This document shows positions 7,057-16,534 of a stretch of DNA of 64,000 nt, piece after piece. A program made the translations under genes and the position numbers. Below the pieces are notes generated by a model that ran no database searches, was not told the DNA's origin, and saw only the letters and a list, made by a program, of their open reading frames with translations. The stretch comes from Candidatus Pelagibacter giovannonii (GTDB lineage: Bacteria; Pseudomonadota; Alphaproteobacteria; Pelagibacterales; Pelagibacteraceae). The stretch spans positions 682,001 to 746,000 of the forward strand of contig NZ_CP038852.1 in assembly GCF_012276695.1 (NCBI RefSeq). The letters are read 5' to 3'. Position 1 is the stretch's first letter; each line of letters starts with the position of its first letter.

Positions 7057-7617
7057 CTAACTATCCAAATGATCAATAGTTTTACAAAGTTTATTAGCCT
7101 CTAAGACAGATGGCACAAGTTTATCTAATTTCCAATTATTAGTGGTTATATCAAAATACTTTGCCGCTTTAAAATCAATCCCATCTACTATCTCAATTTC
7201 ATACTTCTGAAATTCATCATAGAATTCTTTTAAGAAATACATGTATTCTTTAATAGGAAATGTGCCCAAACTAAATGATACCCTGTATCCCATTAAAAAA
7301 GGTGAAACACCTATAACATTTGCTGTCACATCTACACCATTAATTTTTATAGGAATGTTTTTGTCTATTAGTTGCTTAATATCTCCAGGTTTTTCATAGG
7401 TATAAAAAGTAAAATTATTATAAACTTTTGTACAATTACTTTCTGTTGAAATAAAAAAATTCAACGAATCTCCGTGAGTTACTTCACCTGATACTCTGGC
7501 ATAAGCTAGGCTGTTAAATTGATCGATGGTCCACTCTTCTTCAGCTTGAGCTTGGTAGGCAATTATCATTAAAAAAAGGATTAAATGGGCTGAAACAAAG
7601 ATAAGGAACCGCTTCAA
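7057..7617 (-). CDS. Exported protein, unknown function, TTG start
   Basis: This 186-residue protein has a signal peptide (MKRFLIFVSAHLILFLMIIAYQAQA). The start is a TTG whose last two bases are shared with the TGA stop of the upstream gene (TTGA), with GGAG about nine bases upstream, so translational coupling is likely. The mature region contains YARVSGEVTHGDSLNF and a segment with one cysteine pair possibility (SNCTKV, NKLCKT). No known domain is recognised. It belongs to a three-gene cassette with the 61- and 125-residue proteins. Confidence 0.55.
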   Translation of the reverse strand: MKRFLIFVSAHLILFLMIIAYQAQAEEEWTIDQFNSLAYARVSGEVTHGDSLNFFISTESNCTKVYNNFTFYTYEKPGDIKQLIDKNIPIKINGVDVTANVIGVSPFLMGYRVSFSLGTFPIKEYMYFLKEFYDEFQKYEIEIVDGIDFKAAKYFDITTNNWKLDKLVPSVLEANKLCKTIDHLDS

Positions 7618-7799
7618 GATTTAAGCTCCACTTTAATTCCATTTTTTTTAAGAGTTTTGATTATCTTGTCCCAAATAATACTATTATGACTACTTGGGCT
7701 TATTTCAAATCTGAAGGTTTTCTTAAAGACTGGGCTGCAATTATCATAAGCAACGTACGCGCTTACATGACAGTATTTATTAACACTGTTTATTTCCAT
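7614..7799 (-). CDS. Small hypothetical protein
   Basis: This 61-residue soluble protein is preceded by AGGAG about eight bases before its ATG. It starts MEINSVNKYCHVSAYVAYDN and ends with a charged helix-like stretch. Its stop overlaps the TTG start of the next gene, making it the first gene of a small cassette with two exported proteins. No domain is recognised. Confidence 0.45.
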   Translation of the reverse strand: MEINSVNKYCHVSAYVAYDNCSPVFKKTFRFEISPSSHNSIIWDKIIKTLKKNGIKVELKS

Positions 7800-7905
7800 A
7801 TATCAAAACTCCTATTATTGGTTGTATTTTTAAGGGTAAGTAATTTGTAGTTAGTAATGGTTTCACTCCTTCTCTTATCGAAGGGTCTACGTAAAGAGGA
7901 GAACA

Positions 7906-7962
7906 ATGAAAAGAAACGTAAACGGGCGAAAAAGAATGAAATCCAATGCATGTTCTAGTTAG
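7906..7962 (+). CDS. Possible 18-residue leader peptide upstream of the methyltransferase
   Basis: This is a short basic frame (MKRNVNGRKRMKSNACSS) with AGGAG placed four bases before its ATG, a stronger site than any seen for the methyltransferase itself about 80 bases downstream. A small hairpin (CCTTC/GAAGG) lies just upstream of it. It could be a leader peptide controlling the methyltransferase, or a chance frame. Confidence 0.25.
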   Translation: MKRNVNGRKRMKSNACSS

Positions 7963-8043
7963 ATCATAGATTGTTGGCTCTTCTAGGTCGGAATTTTGTT
8001 TAAAAAAAGAATTTTAAACATGTATAATTTAAATGATTCATTT

Positions 8044-9063
8044 ATGAAAAAAATTACATCTATAGATTTATTTGCAGGCGTAGGTGGTATGAGAATATCC
8101 CTACAAAGAGCTTTAAACAGATTGCACTATAAAGATGAGTGTAAATTATATTCAGAGATTAACAGTTATAGCAGACAAACTTATGATTTGAATTTTCCAA
8201 GCACACCTTTAATTGAAGATATAAAGTCTGTAAAAAAAGACGAAATTGATAGCATAATACCTGACCATGACATTTTATTAGCTGGATTTCCATGTCAGCC
8301 ATTCTCTAGAGCAGGAATATCAAATAGAAAATTTTTAAAAAGATCACATGGGTTTGAAGATAAAGACCAGGGTGATTTATTCTTTAATATCTTGGATATT
8401 TTAAAAACCAAAAGACCTAAAGCGTTTATTTTAGAAAATGTTCAAAATTTAAAGACTTATCAAAATGGTAAAATATTAGATGAAATGATAAAAAAATTAT
8501 CAAAATATTATTATGTTCCAGAACCAGAAGTATTAGATGCTAGAGAATTTGGTTTAGCTCAACGTAGAAAAAGAATATTTATTGTTGGATTTTTAAAATT
8601 TAATGGCAAATTTAATTACCCAGAACCTACTTTTAAAGAGACAGTTATAAAAGATTTTCTGGATAGCTACCCTCCAAAAAAATATATTATTTCTGATCTA
8701 CTCTGGGATAGTCACCAAAAAAGAAAGATTAGAAATAAAAAAGCTGGTAAAGGTTTTGGATTTAGAATGTCCTACCCTACTGATAAAGCTACAGTTACAA
8801 TTTCAGCAAGATATTATAAAGATGGTAGTGAATGTTTGCTTTATAGAGGTGAAGGTAAAAACCCTAGAAGGCTAACTCCTAGAGAGGTTTTTAGATTACA
8901 AGGATTTCCAGAAAGCTTTAAGTTTGCGGTCTCAGATCTACAAGCATACAAACAGGCTGGTAATGCAGTACCAATTAATGTTGTGGAAAAAGTATGCTTA
9001 AATGTTGTTGAGTACTTATCGTCTAATAAAAAGAGTTTAATAGTTCATAAAGAGGCAAGTTAA
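8044..9063 (+). CDS. C5-cytosine DNA methyltransferase (Dcm/HhaI type)
   Basis: It transfers a methyl group from S-adenosylmethionine to carbon 5 of cytosine in a specific DNA site. The motifs appear in order: I DLFAGVGG, IV GFPCQPFSRAG with the catalytic cysteine, VI ENVQNL, VIII QRRKRIFIVGF, a short target-recognition region, IX LTPREVFRLQGFP and X QAGNAVPINVV. All are intact, so it should be active. I chose the ATG that begins MKKITSIDLF because motif I normally follows within a few residues. In-frame TTG (7996) and ATG (8020) starts exist and no clear ribosome-binding site decides between them. Its stop touches the stop of the convergent AIPR gene without a spacer. By context it supplies the self-marking for the restriction operon; the recognition sequence is unknown. 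Confidence 0.93.
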   Translation: MKKITSIDLFAGVGGMRISLQRALNRLHYKDECKLYSEINSYSRQTYDLNFPSTPLIEDIKSVKKDEIDSIIPDHDILLAGFPCQPFSRAGISNRKFLKRSHGFEDKDQGDLFFNILDILKTKRPKAFILENVQNLKTYQNGKILDEMIKKLSKYYYVPEPEVLDAREFGLAQRRKRIFIVGFLKFNGKFNYPEPTFKETVIKDFLDSYPPKKYIISDLLWDSHQKRKIRNKKAGKGFGFRMSYPTDKATVTISARYYKDGSECLLYRGEGKNPRRLTPREVFRLQGFPESFKFAVSDLQAYKQAGNAVPINVVEKVCLNVVEYLSSNKKSLIVHKEAS

Positions 9064-11109
9064 TTAAATAATTTCTGCTTCTTCTGCTTTATCAATCATC
9101 TTAAGTGCACTTTTTGCCTGTTTAGGTGAGGGTTGTTTTTTCCAATTTGTGAGAGATTGCATCCAAAGGCTTGTAGCTATCTGTAACTGAATAAAATGAA
9201 ACTCATCAGAGTCCTGTGCCCATGCAATCATCTTTTCCCAATCTCTCGTACTTAAATTTTTACATTTTTTAATATTATCCATATCTTCAGGAGAAAATAA
9301 CTCTTTAGCTACTTTAATTGGTTTTCCTGCAACTTTTTTTACATTAGTAAACTCAGGAGGAGTTTCAGTAAAACTAAAATTTTTATCCATTAAATCTTCC
9401 CAACATTCTTCATTTTTACTCCATTCAGAAACGTTTTTCCCTTTTGCTGTTTTTTGAATAGTTTCATAAACTTTATAGCTCCATTTATTTATTAGACTTT
9501 TAAATTGATGAGATAATTCTTGATCAGCCCATATAAGATCGAAATTAATCTTTCTACTTGTATGGTAAGATATTAATGAAATTGTATAGTTTAAAACTTG
9601 AGATCTATAACCACTAATTTCATCATTATCTTTTATAATTTTAGATGTTCTATTAAATAATATTGAAATTGCACAGTATTTTTCAAAGAAAACATCGTCA
9701 ATTTTTTCATGAAATTTTTTATCATTTAGATATTTCATAAATGTAACAAAACCTTTTTGTGCACCAGTACATGCAATATGTGGGTCTGTATAGTGCCAAC
9801 AATTTATAAATTTTGCTAAATCTTCTTTTGTAAACTTCATATTTGAAGGAGAAGTTTCTAAATATTTAGATTTTTTATTTTTACCTAAATCTTTCTCTTT
9901 CATTTTTTGCATTTGGTATTCACCTCGCATTCTTTCATAAAACCACTGTTGACCCTCTGGTGTTCTAATTTTATTTGAAAGATCCTTTATACTTATATGA
10001 AAAGGATGACTGGATGAAAAATCAGCTTTCTTAACTATGTTTTGCGTATTTGCAAATTCAGAAATTTTTGGAACAACCTTTTTTAAATCTTCTTTGTTAA
10101 CTAAAGTAATCTTGGCAGGTACAACAACTTTATCTAAATTTGCATTGTCTTGTTTTTTAGTTCTAAAAAGTGTTGCTGCAGTTTGTCCACCATTAACGAT
10201 TTGAAATCCAGTGGCAGATGTAATGAATGACCCCTCTTTATCATGATCAATTTCAATGCTATCAACTACAACAACAATTCCATTATTGTAAGAAAAGAAG
10301 CGACCTGGTTCATTTAATAGAGTTTCTCTAATACCTTTGTTTATTTTTGTACCCAACTGTAAAAAAGATCTTACATTGAGGTTTAATAGCCTTTGACCAA
10401 ATAGTCGGTAAATATTATATAAAACTTCACCTGGAATAAATGCCATATAACTACTGATTTTATCTGTGGTTTTATGTGCAAGCATACATCTTACTTTTTG
10501 ATTAAATTTAGAGAAATCAATTCTTATATTCGTAGATTCTGGACCTCCAAGACTTGAACTATATATACGGGTGATATCAAATAAAAAATTTTGAAACTCT
10601 ATACCACTCTCTCTTATTGTCTTTGGTGTCGTATCGCACTCACAATTTGTTAAAACAAATATTCTAACCGTAGAAATATCTTTTGAATTTTTAAATATAC
10701 TTTTTGAAATATCAAAAGCATCTTCTTTCGCATTCATTTTTTCATAAAGTTTTTTTGTTGATTGTAAATAGAAGTTTTTAGCTGAATCAATTAATTGCAA
10801 AATCTTTTTAGACTCAATTTTTTTTATTTCATTTGCAGAATCGTAGTGAGTTATGAATAAATCAAGTCTTAAATCTTCTTCACTAAAGGAATATCCACTT
10901 ATTTTTATATTGGTATTTTTTGATATTTCTTTTTCAAAATGAACAAGCTCATAATCTGAAATGGTGCCATTATCATATAAAATATCTGTATAAATTTTAG
11001 TTAAAACAGAATTTGGTTGATCATCACTATCTTCAATTTCATTTTTAGTTCTTAAGAAAAAATCTTTATAAAATGCAGACTTTATCTTTTGTTTAAAATC
11101 GGACTTCAT
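9064..11109 (-). CDS. AIPR-family protein (abortive infection phage resistance)
   Basis: This 681-residue cytoplasmic protein has the AIPR hallmark segments FFSYNNGIVVVV (about residue 271-282) and GFQIVNGGQTAATLF (301-315), followed by the helical region with a YERMRGEY element. AIPR proteins occur in abortive-infection and restriction-like operons; their chemistry is not established, although a nucleic-acid-related role is usually proposed. Its ATG overlaps the stop of the PD-(D/E)XK gene (ATGA). It is the last gene of a minus-strand operon and converges on the methyltransferase. It looks full length and intact. Confidence 0.9.
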   Translation of the reverse strand: MKSDFKQKIKSAFYKDFFLRTKNEIEDSDDQPNSVLTKIYTDILYDNGTISDYELVHFEKEISKNTNIKISGYSFSEEDLRLDLFITHYDSANEIKKIESKKILQLIDSAKNFYLQSTKKLYEKMNAKEDAFDISKSIFKNSKDISTVRIFVLTNCECDTTPKTIRESGIEFQNFLFDITRIYSSSLGGPESTNIRIDFSKFNQKVRCMLAHKTTDKISSYMAFIPGEVLYNIYRLFGQRLLNLNVRSFLQLGTKINKGIRETLLNEPGRFFSYNNGIVVVVDSIEIDHDKEGSFITSATGFQIVNGGQTAATLFRTKKQDNANLDKVVVPAKITLVNKEDLKKVVPKISEFANTQNIVKKADFSSSHPFHISIKDLSNKIRTPEGQQWFYERMRGEYQMQKMKEKDLGKNKKSKYLETSPSNMKFTKEDLAKFINCWHYTDPHIACTGAQKGFVTFMKYLNDKKFHEKIDDVFFEKYCAISILFNRTSKIIKDNDEISGYRSQVLNYTISLISYHTSRKINFDLIWADQELSHQFKSLINKWSYKVYETIQKTAKGKNVSEWSKNEECWEDLMDKNFSFTETPPEFTNVKKVAGKPIKVAKELFSPEDMDNIKKCKNLSTRDWEKMIAWAQDSDEFHFIQLQIATSLWMQSLTNWKKQPSPKQAKSALKMIDKAEEAEII

Positions 11110-12095
11110 ATTTTATTTAATAACTGTTCTTCATTAATTCTGAAATTTTCACATTTTTCAAGATCAATTTTATAAGTGATAATAAGATCTGATAATTCAT
11201 CAGGAATCACTACTTTTTTTATGTAGGGAAAGTCATCTCTAACTTCAAAATAATTAGTTTTATCAATTTCATATTTTTGTGAGTATTCATCTTTATGGAT
11301 ATCTAAATAATTACACTGTGCTAATTTAAGTAAAAAATCATTATGTAAAATTTCTGACTCACTTTTTAAGATAGTTAAATAATTATTAATTACATCTACA
11401 AGAGAAAAACCGTTTGAACTGGTCTTAATTTGTAAAAAAATAATATTTAATGCCTTATCAAATACGGGAGCAATTTGGTTGTTACTTGAGGTGTTAATCT
11501 TTTTTGAATTAGTGGTAGTAGTCTTAATTTCAATTAATATTTTTTCTGTTGTAAAATCATGTTTTTTTGAAGGGCCAGTCCAAGAATTGATTAAGCCTTC
11601 ATTATCTAATTTTTTAGCTAAAATTTTACTTAAAACATGAACTTCTCCATAAAGACCTATTTGAGATTCTTTAGTAAGTTTTCTTGGAGCATTATCATCT
11701 TCAAAGAAATCTTTAGCAGAAATTAAATTTTCAAAAAAGCATTTAGTACTTTCTTTACCTGTTAAATTTTGCATATGAATTTTGCTTAATATTAATGTTA
11801 TTAATTTTAAAAAAAAATCTTTATATTTTTCATCATTGATGTTCATAATAATTTTATTTTTTACTTTATTAAATACCCAACCTTTTGCTTTTGGAAAATT
11901 AGTAATATTAAATTCAATATCTTGGTCTAGATTTATTATCACTCCTGGTAAATTTTTCTGATCAAGTGTAAACCAGTATTTATCATAAGCTTTAATACCA
12001 GCTTGTTTTTCAGTAAAATTTTTATCTTCTTTTCTTTTTATAATTAACTCTAACCAAGCATCTGATAGTTTTTTTTGAAATTCTAAGGAATTCAT
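11106..12095 (-). CDS. PD-(D/E)XK restriction endonuclease-like protein
   Basis: This is about 329 residues when started at the ATG four bases after the Z1 gene stop; a TTG four codons earlier overlaps that stop and is less likely. The nuclease core lies in the middle: GLYGEV (about residue 150) gives the helix-borne glutamate, KKHDF (about 180) the metal-binding aspartate and IEIKT (about 190) the (D/E)XK pair. This is the family often annotated simply as PD-(D/E)XK motif protein and found next to Z1 and MORC-like genes. By analogy it is the DNA-cutting subunit of the system. All active-site residues are present. Confidence 0.86.
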   Translation of the reverse strand: MNSLEFQKKLSDAWLELIIKRKEDKNFTEKQAGIKAYDKYWFTLDQKNLPGVIINLDQDIEFNITNFPKAKGWVFNKVKNKIIMNINDEKYKDFFLKLITLILSKIHMQNLTGKESTKCFFENLISAKDFFEDDNAPRKLTKESQIGLYGEVHVLSKILAKKLDNEGLINSWTGPSKKHDFTTEKILIEIKTTTTNSKKINTSSNNQIAPVFDKALNIIFLQIKTSSNGFSLVDVINNYLTILKSESEILHNDFLLKLAQCNYLDIHKDEYSQKYEIDKTNYFEVRDDFPYIKKVVIPDELSDLIITYKIDLEKCENFRINEEQLLNKI

Positions 12096-12099
12096 CAAT

Positions 12100-15000
12100 T
12101 TACGCAAAAAGATCTAGATTAAATATTTCTTTGAGCTCTTCATCTCGTAATTCTCTACTTGGTTGATTTAAGGCTTTACTAAAAACTAGTTTGTCGTCAT
12201 CATCTTCATCTCTAGTGGGTGGGGTAATTATTTGCCAACCAATGTTTATGTCCTGATCTTTATCAAAGTCTTTAATAAAATTTGTTGACCAAGGATAAAT
12301 AATTACAAGACCTTCTTTTCTTTGTTGTCTTAGTTTTTGCTTAAAATGAGCTGGCAGAAAATTTATTTGTTTTCTTTTTATTACGCATTTTCCAGTTTTT
12401 TTATATAAATTTAACCACTTATTTATTCCTTTATTATATTGATCAGCATTAATATCCATAAATTCAGCTTGTGGATCAGATAATGTTTTTATTGAATAAA
12501 AATTATTATAATGATTTTTAATAGTCCGCTGTTGAAGTGAAACATTAATTTTATTGCTTCCAAACTCAAACTTTGGATAATTTATACCATCTTTTGCACT
12601 AAATATTCCCAAATTCCATTTATCCAAAATTGGAGAACCATTTTTTTTCTTGTTTATACTTAAAAGTTTTATTTGTTGCGCAATAATTTTACAGGTCCAT
12701 TCTAAATTTGTTGGAGATTTATAGTGTCCAAAAAAGTTAATAATCTTATCAACATCAACATTTCTCCACAAATATGCTTTTGATAACTTAACTTGTTTTG
12801 ATCCTTTCTTAAAAATTCTTTCTCTAATTTCGTCAATTGGTAGCTCATTATCAATTTTTTCATCTTTAAAGGCTGTAGGTGTTAGAATTTTTTCTGATTT
12901 TAGTTTCTTATTAATCTCAACTTCAGTTTCATATTTATTTCCTAAGCTATCTATTAATTTTTTTGTAAGATCAATATTTTCTATTCTTTCTTTATTTTTA
13001 TAATATAAGACAGGTGTTCTACTTGAGGCAGTGAAGGATGAATAAGGCTCTTTAACAATTTCTATATCCCTGCCCTTTGTTTTTGATACTAGGTTCCATC
13101 CTGGAAAACATGGTATTTCCATACCATAATCTATTGGCCTTCTTCCATCTTCAGATAACTCATGAAACCTTTCTCTAGCTTTTTCCATTGTAAAAGAAAA
13201 TTGCCTAAATAGAATGTGAAGTGTTTTTGGAACATATACTCTCCACAAATCTTCATAACCTTTTCTATATCCAAACCATCTTCCCATTTGAATTAAAGTA
13301 TCAGAGGTGGGTATTTTAGCGACACGTGTAAAATAGCTTACATTAAGACCTTCAAGTGTAATTCCTCTTGATATAGCCGCACCACCAACAACTATAACAT
13401 TCCAGCCATTTTCGTGTCGGTCATAGTCGAGTATATCGTCTGATTGACTATTAATCTGAACAACATCTAAAGGATTTGTTTCAGATGTAATTACTTCCAT
13501 AATCTTATCCCACAAAGATTTAAACTCAATTTCACCTGTTTGAGGAAATTTATCTAAATCAAAGTTCTTTTTAGTATCGTTGTCCCATATATTATGAAAC
13601 TCTTTTTTAATCACATTTTTAATTTCTTGATCTTGACCATAGCAAGTTTTATCTTTTAAATCTTTTAGATATTTTTTAACTTGTAAAACGACACTACCCT
13701 GAACACCTTTAAATCTACTGACATGAATAAGCATTGAGTTATGCTCATTATGTTTTTTTCTTAAGTACCTAGTTGCAATGTTTATAAGAAATACATTTAT
13801 TGCTTCTTTTAGACTTGGTGGTAAGCAGTCTTCTTGTTTATACAAGCACTGATGGCCCATACCATGAAAAAGTGGCAACCAACCCTTTACATCATTTTTA
13901 TCTTTTGCTTCTTGTCGATATTTTTCATCTCTTTCTTTTTCATCTATTGATCCATCTTCATTTATAAAAGTAGGATCATCAAAATCATCTCTATAATCAT
14001 AAACCCATTTTACTTGTGGTCTATCATTTTTATCAATATCTTCTGAAAGACTTACAATTTCTTCGTCAGGGTCATAATTTTTTTCAGCTATACCAAAAAC
14101 ATCCTCAGGGCCTACATGATCATCATATCTTTTAAGTAATCTTATAAAATCAGTTGGAAAAATATCAAGGCCATCATCATTTGTGTGAGAATCATAATTA
14201 ATAAATGCATTAGCCAATGGTGTAGCTGTATAACCAATATAAGCATTCCTTTTAAAGCACATTAATATTCTTCTGATTAATTGATTGGTTTTAGATGGAT
14301 CTGTATTTCTAAATGCTTCCCTCTGTTCTTCATTCCATGTATCTTGGGGACCTTTAAACTTCCTAGGCGATATATCTATTGAAGCACTATCGCACTCATC
14401 ATCAATTAGTAAAAATGGTTGGTCGCAAGAAAGCTGAAATTTTGGAAGTAATTGTCTATGATTATCATTTTTCCATTTGGCTTCGTTCCAGCTCCATTCT
14501 TTATCAGTTCTTTCAATGCCGTCTTGTTTTTCAAGCCACATTAAAATATTAGTTAAAACTGGAACATTTTTTTTAATAATCATGATAGTTGGATCAAGAT
14601 TAGTCATTGAAATTTGTTTAGCAGATGCCGCACTAAAATCATTCTCAGCTTGTATTATTCTTATACCGTCTCGATAAATATAATCTGGTTTTGATGTTGC
14701 AAAAAAAACTTTATTAAGTTCACCAGGTTGAGTTGTTTTTATTGTACTTTCTTCAATTCTTTTTTGAGTTTGAGCTCTCAATGCATTGTAAATACCACTT
14801 AGAACTATTATTAATTTATAGCCGCTGTCTATAGCTTTTGTAATTAGGCCTGTGTAATGTGAGGTTTTTCCAGACTGGACATCACCAACAACCATACCTC
14901 TAGTTCTCCAGCTACCACTTCTTTTAGGATCTTCTAGTAGTGATAAAACTCCATCTGTTGAAATATCAAGTTCATTAAAAGCACTGTTCCCAATCTTAAA

Positions 15001-15345
15001 TGCAGATTGACTCTCATACCAAGCAAATTGAGCATTTGTACTGTTAGCATTTTTCCAAATTTTTTTATCTTCTGTTAACCACTCATGATGGTCACTTCTT
15101 TTTGCACTTAACGTAAGATCATTTTCTATTATCTGCGCAAAAGAAGTTTCTAAAAAATCTTTAAGTTCATTTTCAAATTTTTTTGCATCACTGGAAGATT
15201 CTTTAATGAAAGATTTCAATAAATCATCTATCTCTTTTGCTGTTTTGGGATACCACTTTATGGGATCCAAGAAACCTTTTTTTGAAGCAAAAAGTAATTT
15301 ATAAGAATTTAATAATTTTTTTTGAATATTTAACTTTTCACTCAT
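12100..15345 (-). CDS. Z1-domain superfamily II helicase-like ATPase
   Basis: This 1081-residue protein has Walker A GDVQSGKT at 154-161, Walker B LLIDDECDSAS with acidic residues at 315-318 and motif III-like GYTATPLANAF at 371-381. These are followed after about 270 residues by the second lobe, which carries the Z1 hallmark (GGAAISRGITLEGL, then QMGRWFGYRKGYEDLWR). Z1 proteins are predicted to be the DNA-translocating or remodelling ATPase of restriction systems that also use a MORC-like ATPase. The start overlaps the MORC-like gene stop (ATGA). It is intact, and much of the C-terminal 350 residues is without a recognised domain and could recognise DNA. Confidence 0.92.
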   Translation of the reverse strand: MSEKLNIQKKLLNSYKLLFASKKGFLDPIKWYPKTAKEIDDLLKSFIKESSSDAKKFENELKDFLETSFAQIIENDLTLSAKRSDHHEWLTEDKKIWKNANSTNAQFAWYESQSAFKIGNSAFNELDISTDGVLSLLEDPKRSGSWRTRGMVVGDVQSGKTSHYTGLITKAIDSGYKLIIVLSGIYNALRAQTQKRIEESTIKTTQPGELNKVFFATSKPDYIYRDGIRIIQAENDFSAASAKQISMTNLDPTIMIIKKNVPVLTNILMWLEKQDGIERTDKEWSWNEAKWKNDNHRQLLPKFQLSCDQPFLLIDDECDSASIDISPRKFKGPQDTWNEEQREAFRNTDPSKTNQLIRRILMCFKRNAYIGYTATPLANAFINYDSHTNDDGLDIFPTDFIRLLKRYDDHVGPEDVFGIAEKNYDPDEEIVSLSEDIDKNDRPQVKWVYDYRDDFDDPTFINEDGSIDEKERDEKYRQEAKDKNDVKGWLPLFHGMGHQCLYKQEDCLPPSLKEAINVFLINIATRYLRKKHNEHNSMLIHVSRFKGVQGSVVLQVKKYLKDLKDKTCYGQDQEIKNVIKKEFHNIWDNDTKKNFDLDKFPQTGEIEFKSLWDKIMEVITSETNPLDVVQINSQSDDILDYDRHENGWNVIVVGGAAISRGITLEGLNVSYFTRVAKIPTSDTLIQMGRWFGYRKGYEDLWRVYVPKTLHILFRQFSFTMEKARERFHELSEDGRRPIDYGMEIPCFPGWNLVSKTKGRDIEIVKEPYSSFTASSRTPVLYYKNKERIENIDLTKKLIDSLGNKYETEVEINKKLKSEKILTPTAFKDEKIDNELPIDEIRERIFKKGSKQVKLSKAYLWRNVDVDKIINFFGHYKSPTNLEWTCKIIAQQIKLLSINKKKNGSPILDKWNLGIFSAKDGINYPKFEFGSNKINVSLQQRTIKNHYNNFYSIKTLSDPQAEFMDINADQYNKGINKWLNLYKKTGKCVIKRKQINFLPAHFKQKLRQQRKEGLVIIYPWSTNFIKDFDKDQDINIGWQIITPPTRDEDDDDKLVFSKALNQPSRELRDEELKEIFNLDLFA

Positions 15346-16526
15346 TTATTATCTTTCAGAGAAGCTTCTATTTTTTGCATTTCTTCTTTACTTAAATTTG
15401 TATTATTAATCATCCTAATAAGTTCTTTTTTCTTTTGCAATTCTTCACTTATTGGTTCTTTTCGATCTTCTCTCATTTCACCTATTTTTTCTAAATAATC
15501 TTTCCTAATTTGATTTAAATGCTTACGTATTCTGTTTTTTGCATAGTCTGGTATTGCAATCTTATTTTTAGAAAATGAGCTCATCCAATCTTTTGGGTTT
15601 TCTTCAGGTAATTCAATTTCAATTCTTAAACGATTAAATTTATCAGTTGAACCCCAATATCTTTCAGTATCTTTTTCACCTATTCCAAACCAACCTCCAG
15701 AGTGAATTAATCTTTTTTTCCTAAAAAAATATAATCCTTGAAGATCATTTTTATTACGTCCTAGCTTTTCAATTTGAGTATCTTGAGGAATTATCCACGG
15801 TTTTAAAATTGTTGTTCCACCATTTTGAAAACTAATTTCAACATTTTCTAGTTTTATTGTTTCATTATCTTTTTTATAAAAAGGATCAAATGATTTAGTT
15901 TTATTTACTTCTTCACCACCACCAAAAAAAATATTTACATCTTTTTCTAAAAGATACTTATGATAAGTAAGTTTAAAATGAACTCTTGCGTTATCATAAT
16001 CAGTATAGAAATTACTTGGTCTATCACTGGCTCGTAATTTTGAAATATTATCCAAGTCTGACCATATTATTACAGTTCCACTTTTTTGTTGGTCAAAAGC
16101 TTCTAAATGTTTTTGAATAAATTTATGATTTATACAACTAGGCATTTCATCAGTAACTTTATTAAAATTTAATGTTTTTTTAGTTAAAGTATTATTCTTT
16201 TTTGTAATTGCTGTAATTGATGTGCAGTGTTGAAAAGATCCAGTTTTTAAACCTAATCCGAACATTGATAAATCATGATCACCTTGATCTATATGATCTT
16301 CTTTTGGAAGAGTAAGTGCTTTCTCCAACAGAGTTTTTTCATCCATACCATCACCATCATCAACCACCATAACAAAAGAATCTTTTCCAGAATCATCTGC
16401 CCAATACATGTAAATCCAAATATTTTTTGCATTATGTGTGATGCTATTATCAGCTAATTCAGCTAGTGACTCTGGGAGTGTGTATCCAACATTTCTAAAT
16501 TTTTTAAATATTGATGAGCTATTCAT
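15342..16526 (-). CDS. MORC-like GHKL ATPase of a restriction system
   Basis: This 394-residue protein has a complete GHKL nucleotide site: N-box ESLAELADNS with Glu23 and Asn27, the DDGDGM motif at 56-61 and the G2 motif FGLGLKTGS at 89-97. The downstream S5-like transducer region includes FRKKRLIHSGGWFG. The C-terminus is a charged helical tail. This matches the bacterial MORC-like group described with Z1, PD-(D/E)XK and methyltransferase genes, thought to act as an ATP-gated clamp on DNA. It has an ATGA overlap with the Z1 gene and follows the TerB-like gene by eight bases. Confidence 0.9.
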   Translation of the reverse strand: MNSSSIFKKFRNVGYTLPESLAELADNSITHNAKNIWIYMYWADDSGKDSFVMVVDDGDGMDEKTLLEKALTLPKEDHIDQGDHDLSMFGLGLKTGSFQHCTSITAITKKNNTLTKKTLNFNKVTDEMPSCINHKFIQKHLEAFDQQKSGTVIIWSDLDNISKLRASDRPSNFYTDYDNARVHFKLTYHKYLLEKDVNIFFGGGEEVNKTKSFDPFYKKDNETIKLENVEISFQNGGTTILKPWIIPQDTQIEKLGRNKNDLQGLYFFRKKRLIHSGGWFGIGEKDTERYWGSTDKFNRLRIEIELPEENPKDWMSSFSKNKIAIPDYAKNRIRKHLNQIRKDYLEKIGEMREDRKEPISEELQKKKELIRMINNTNLSKEEMQKIEASLKDNK

Positions 16527-16534
16527 TTAAATCT

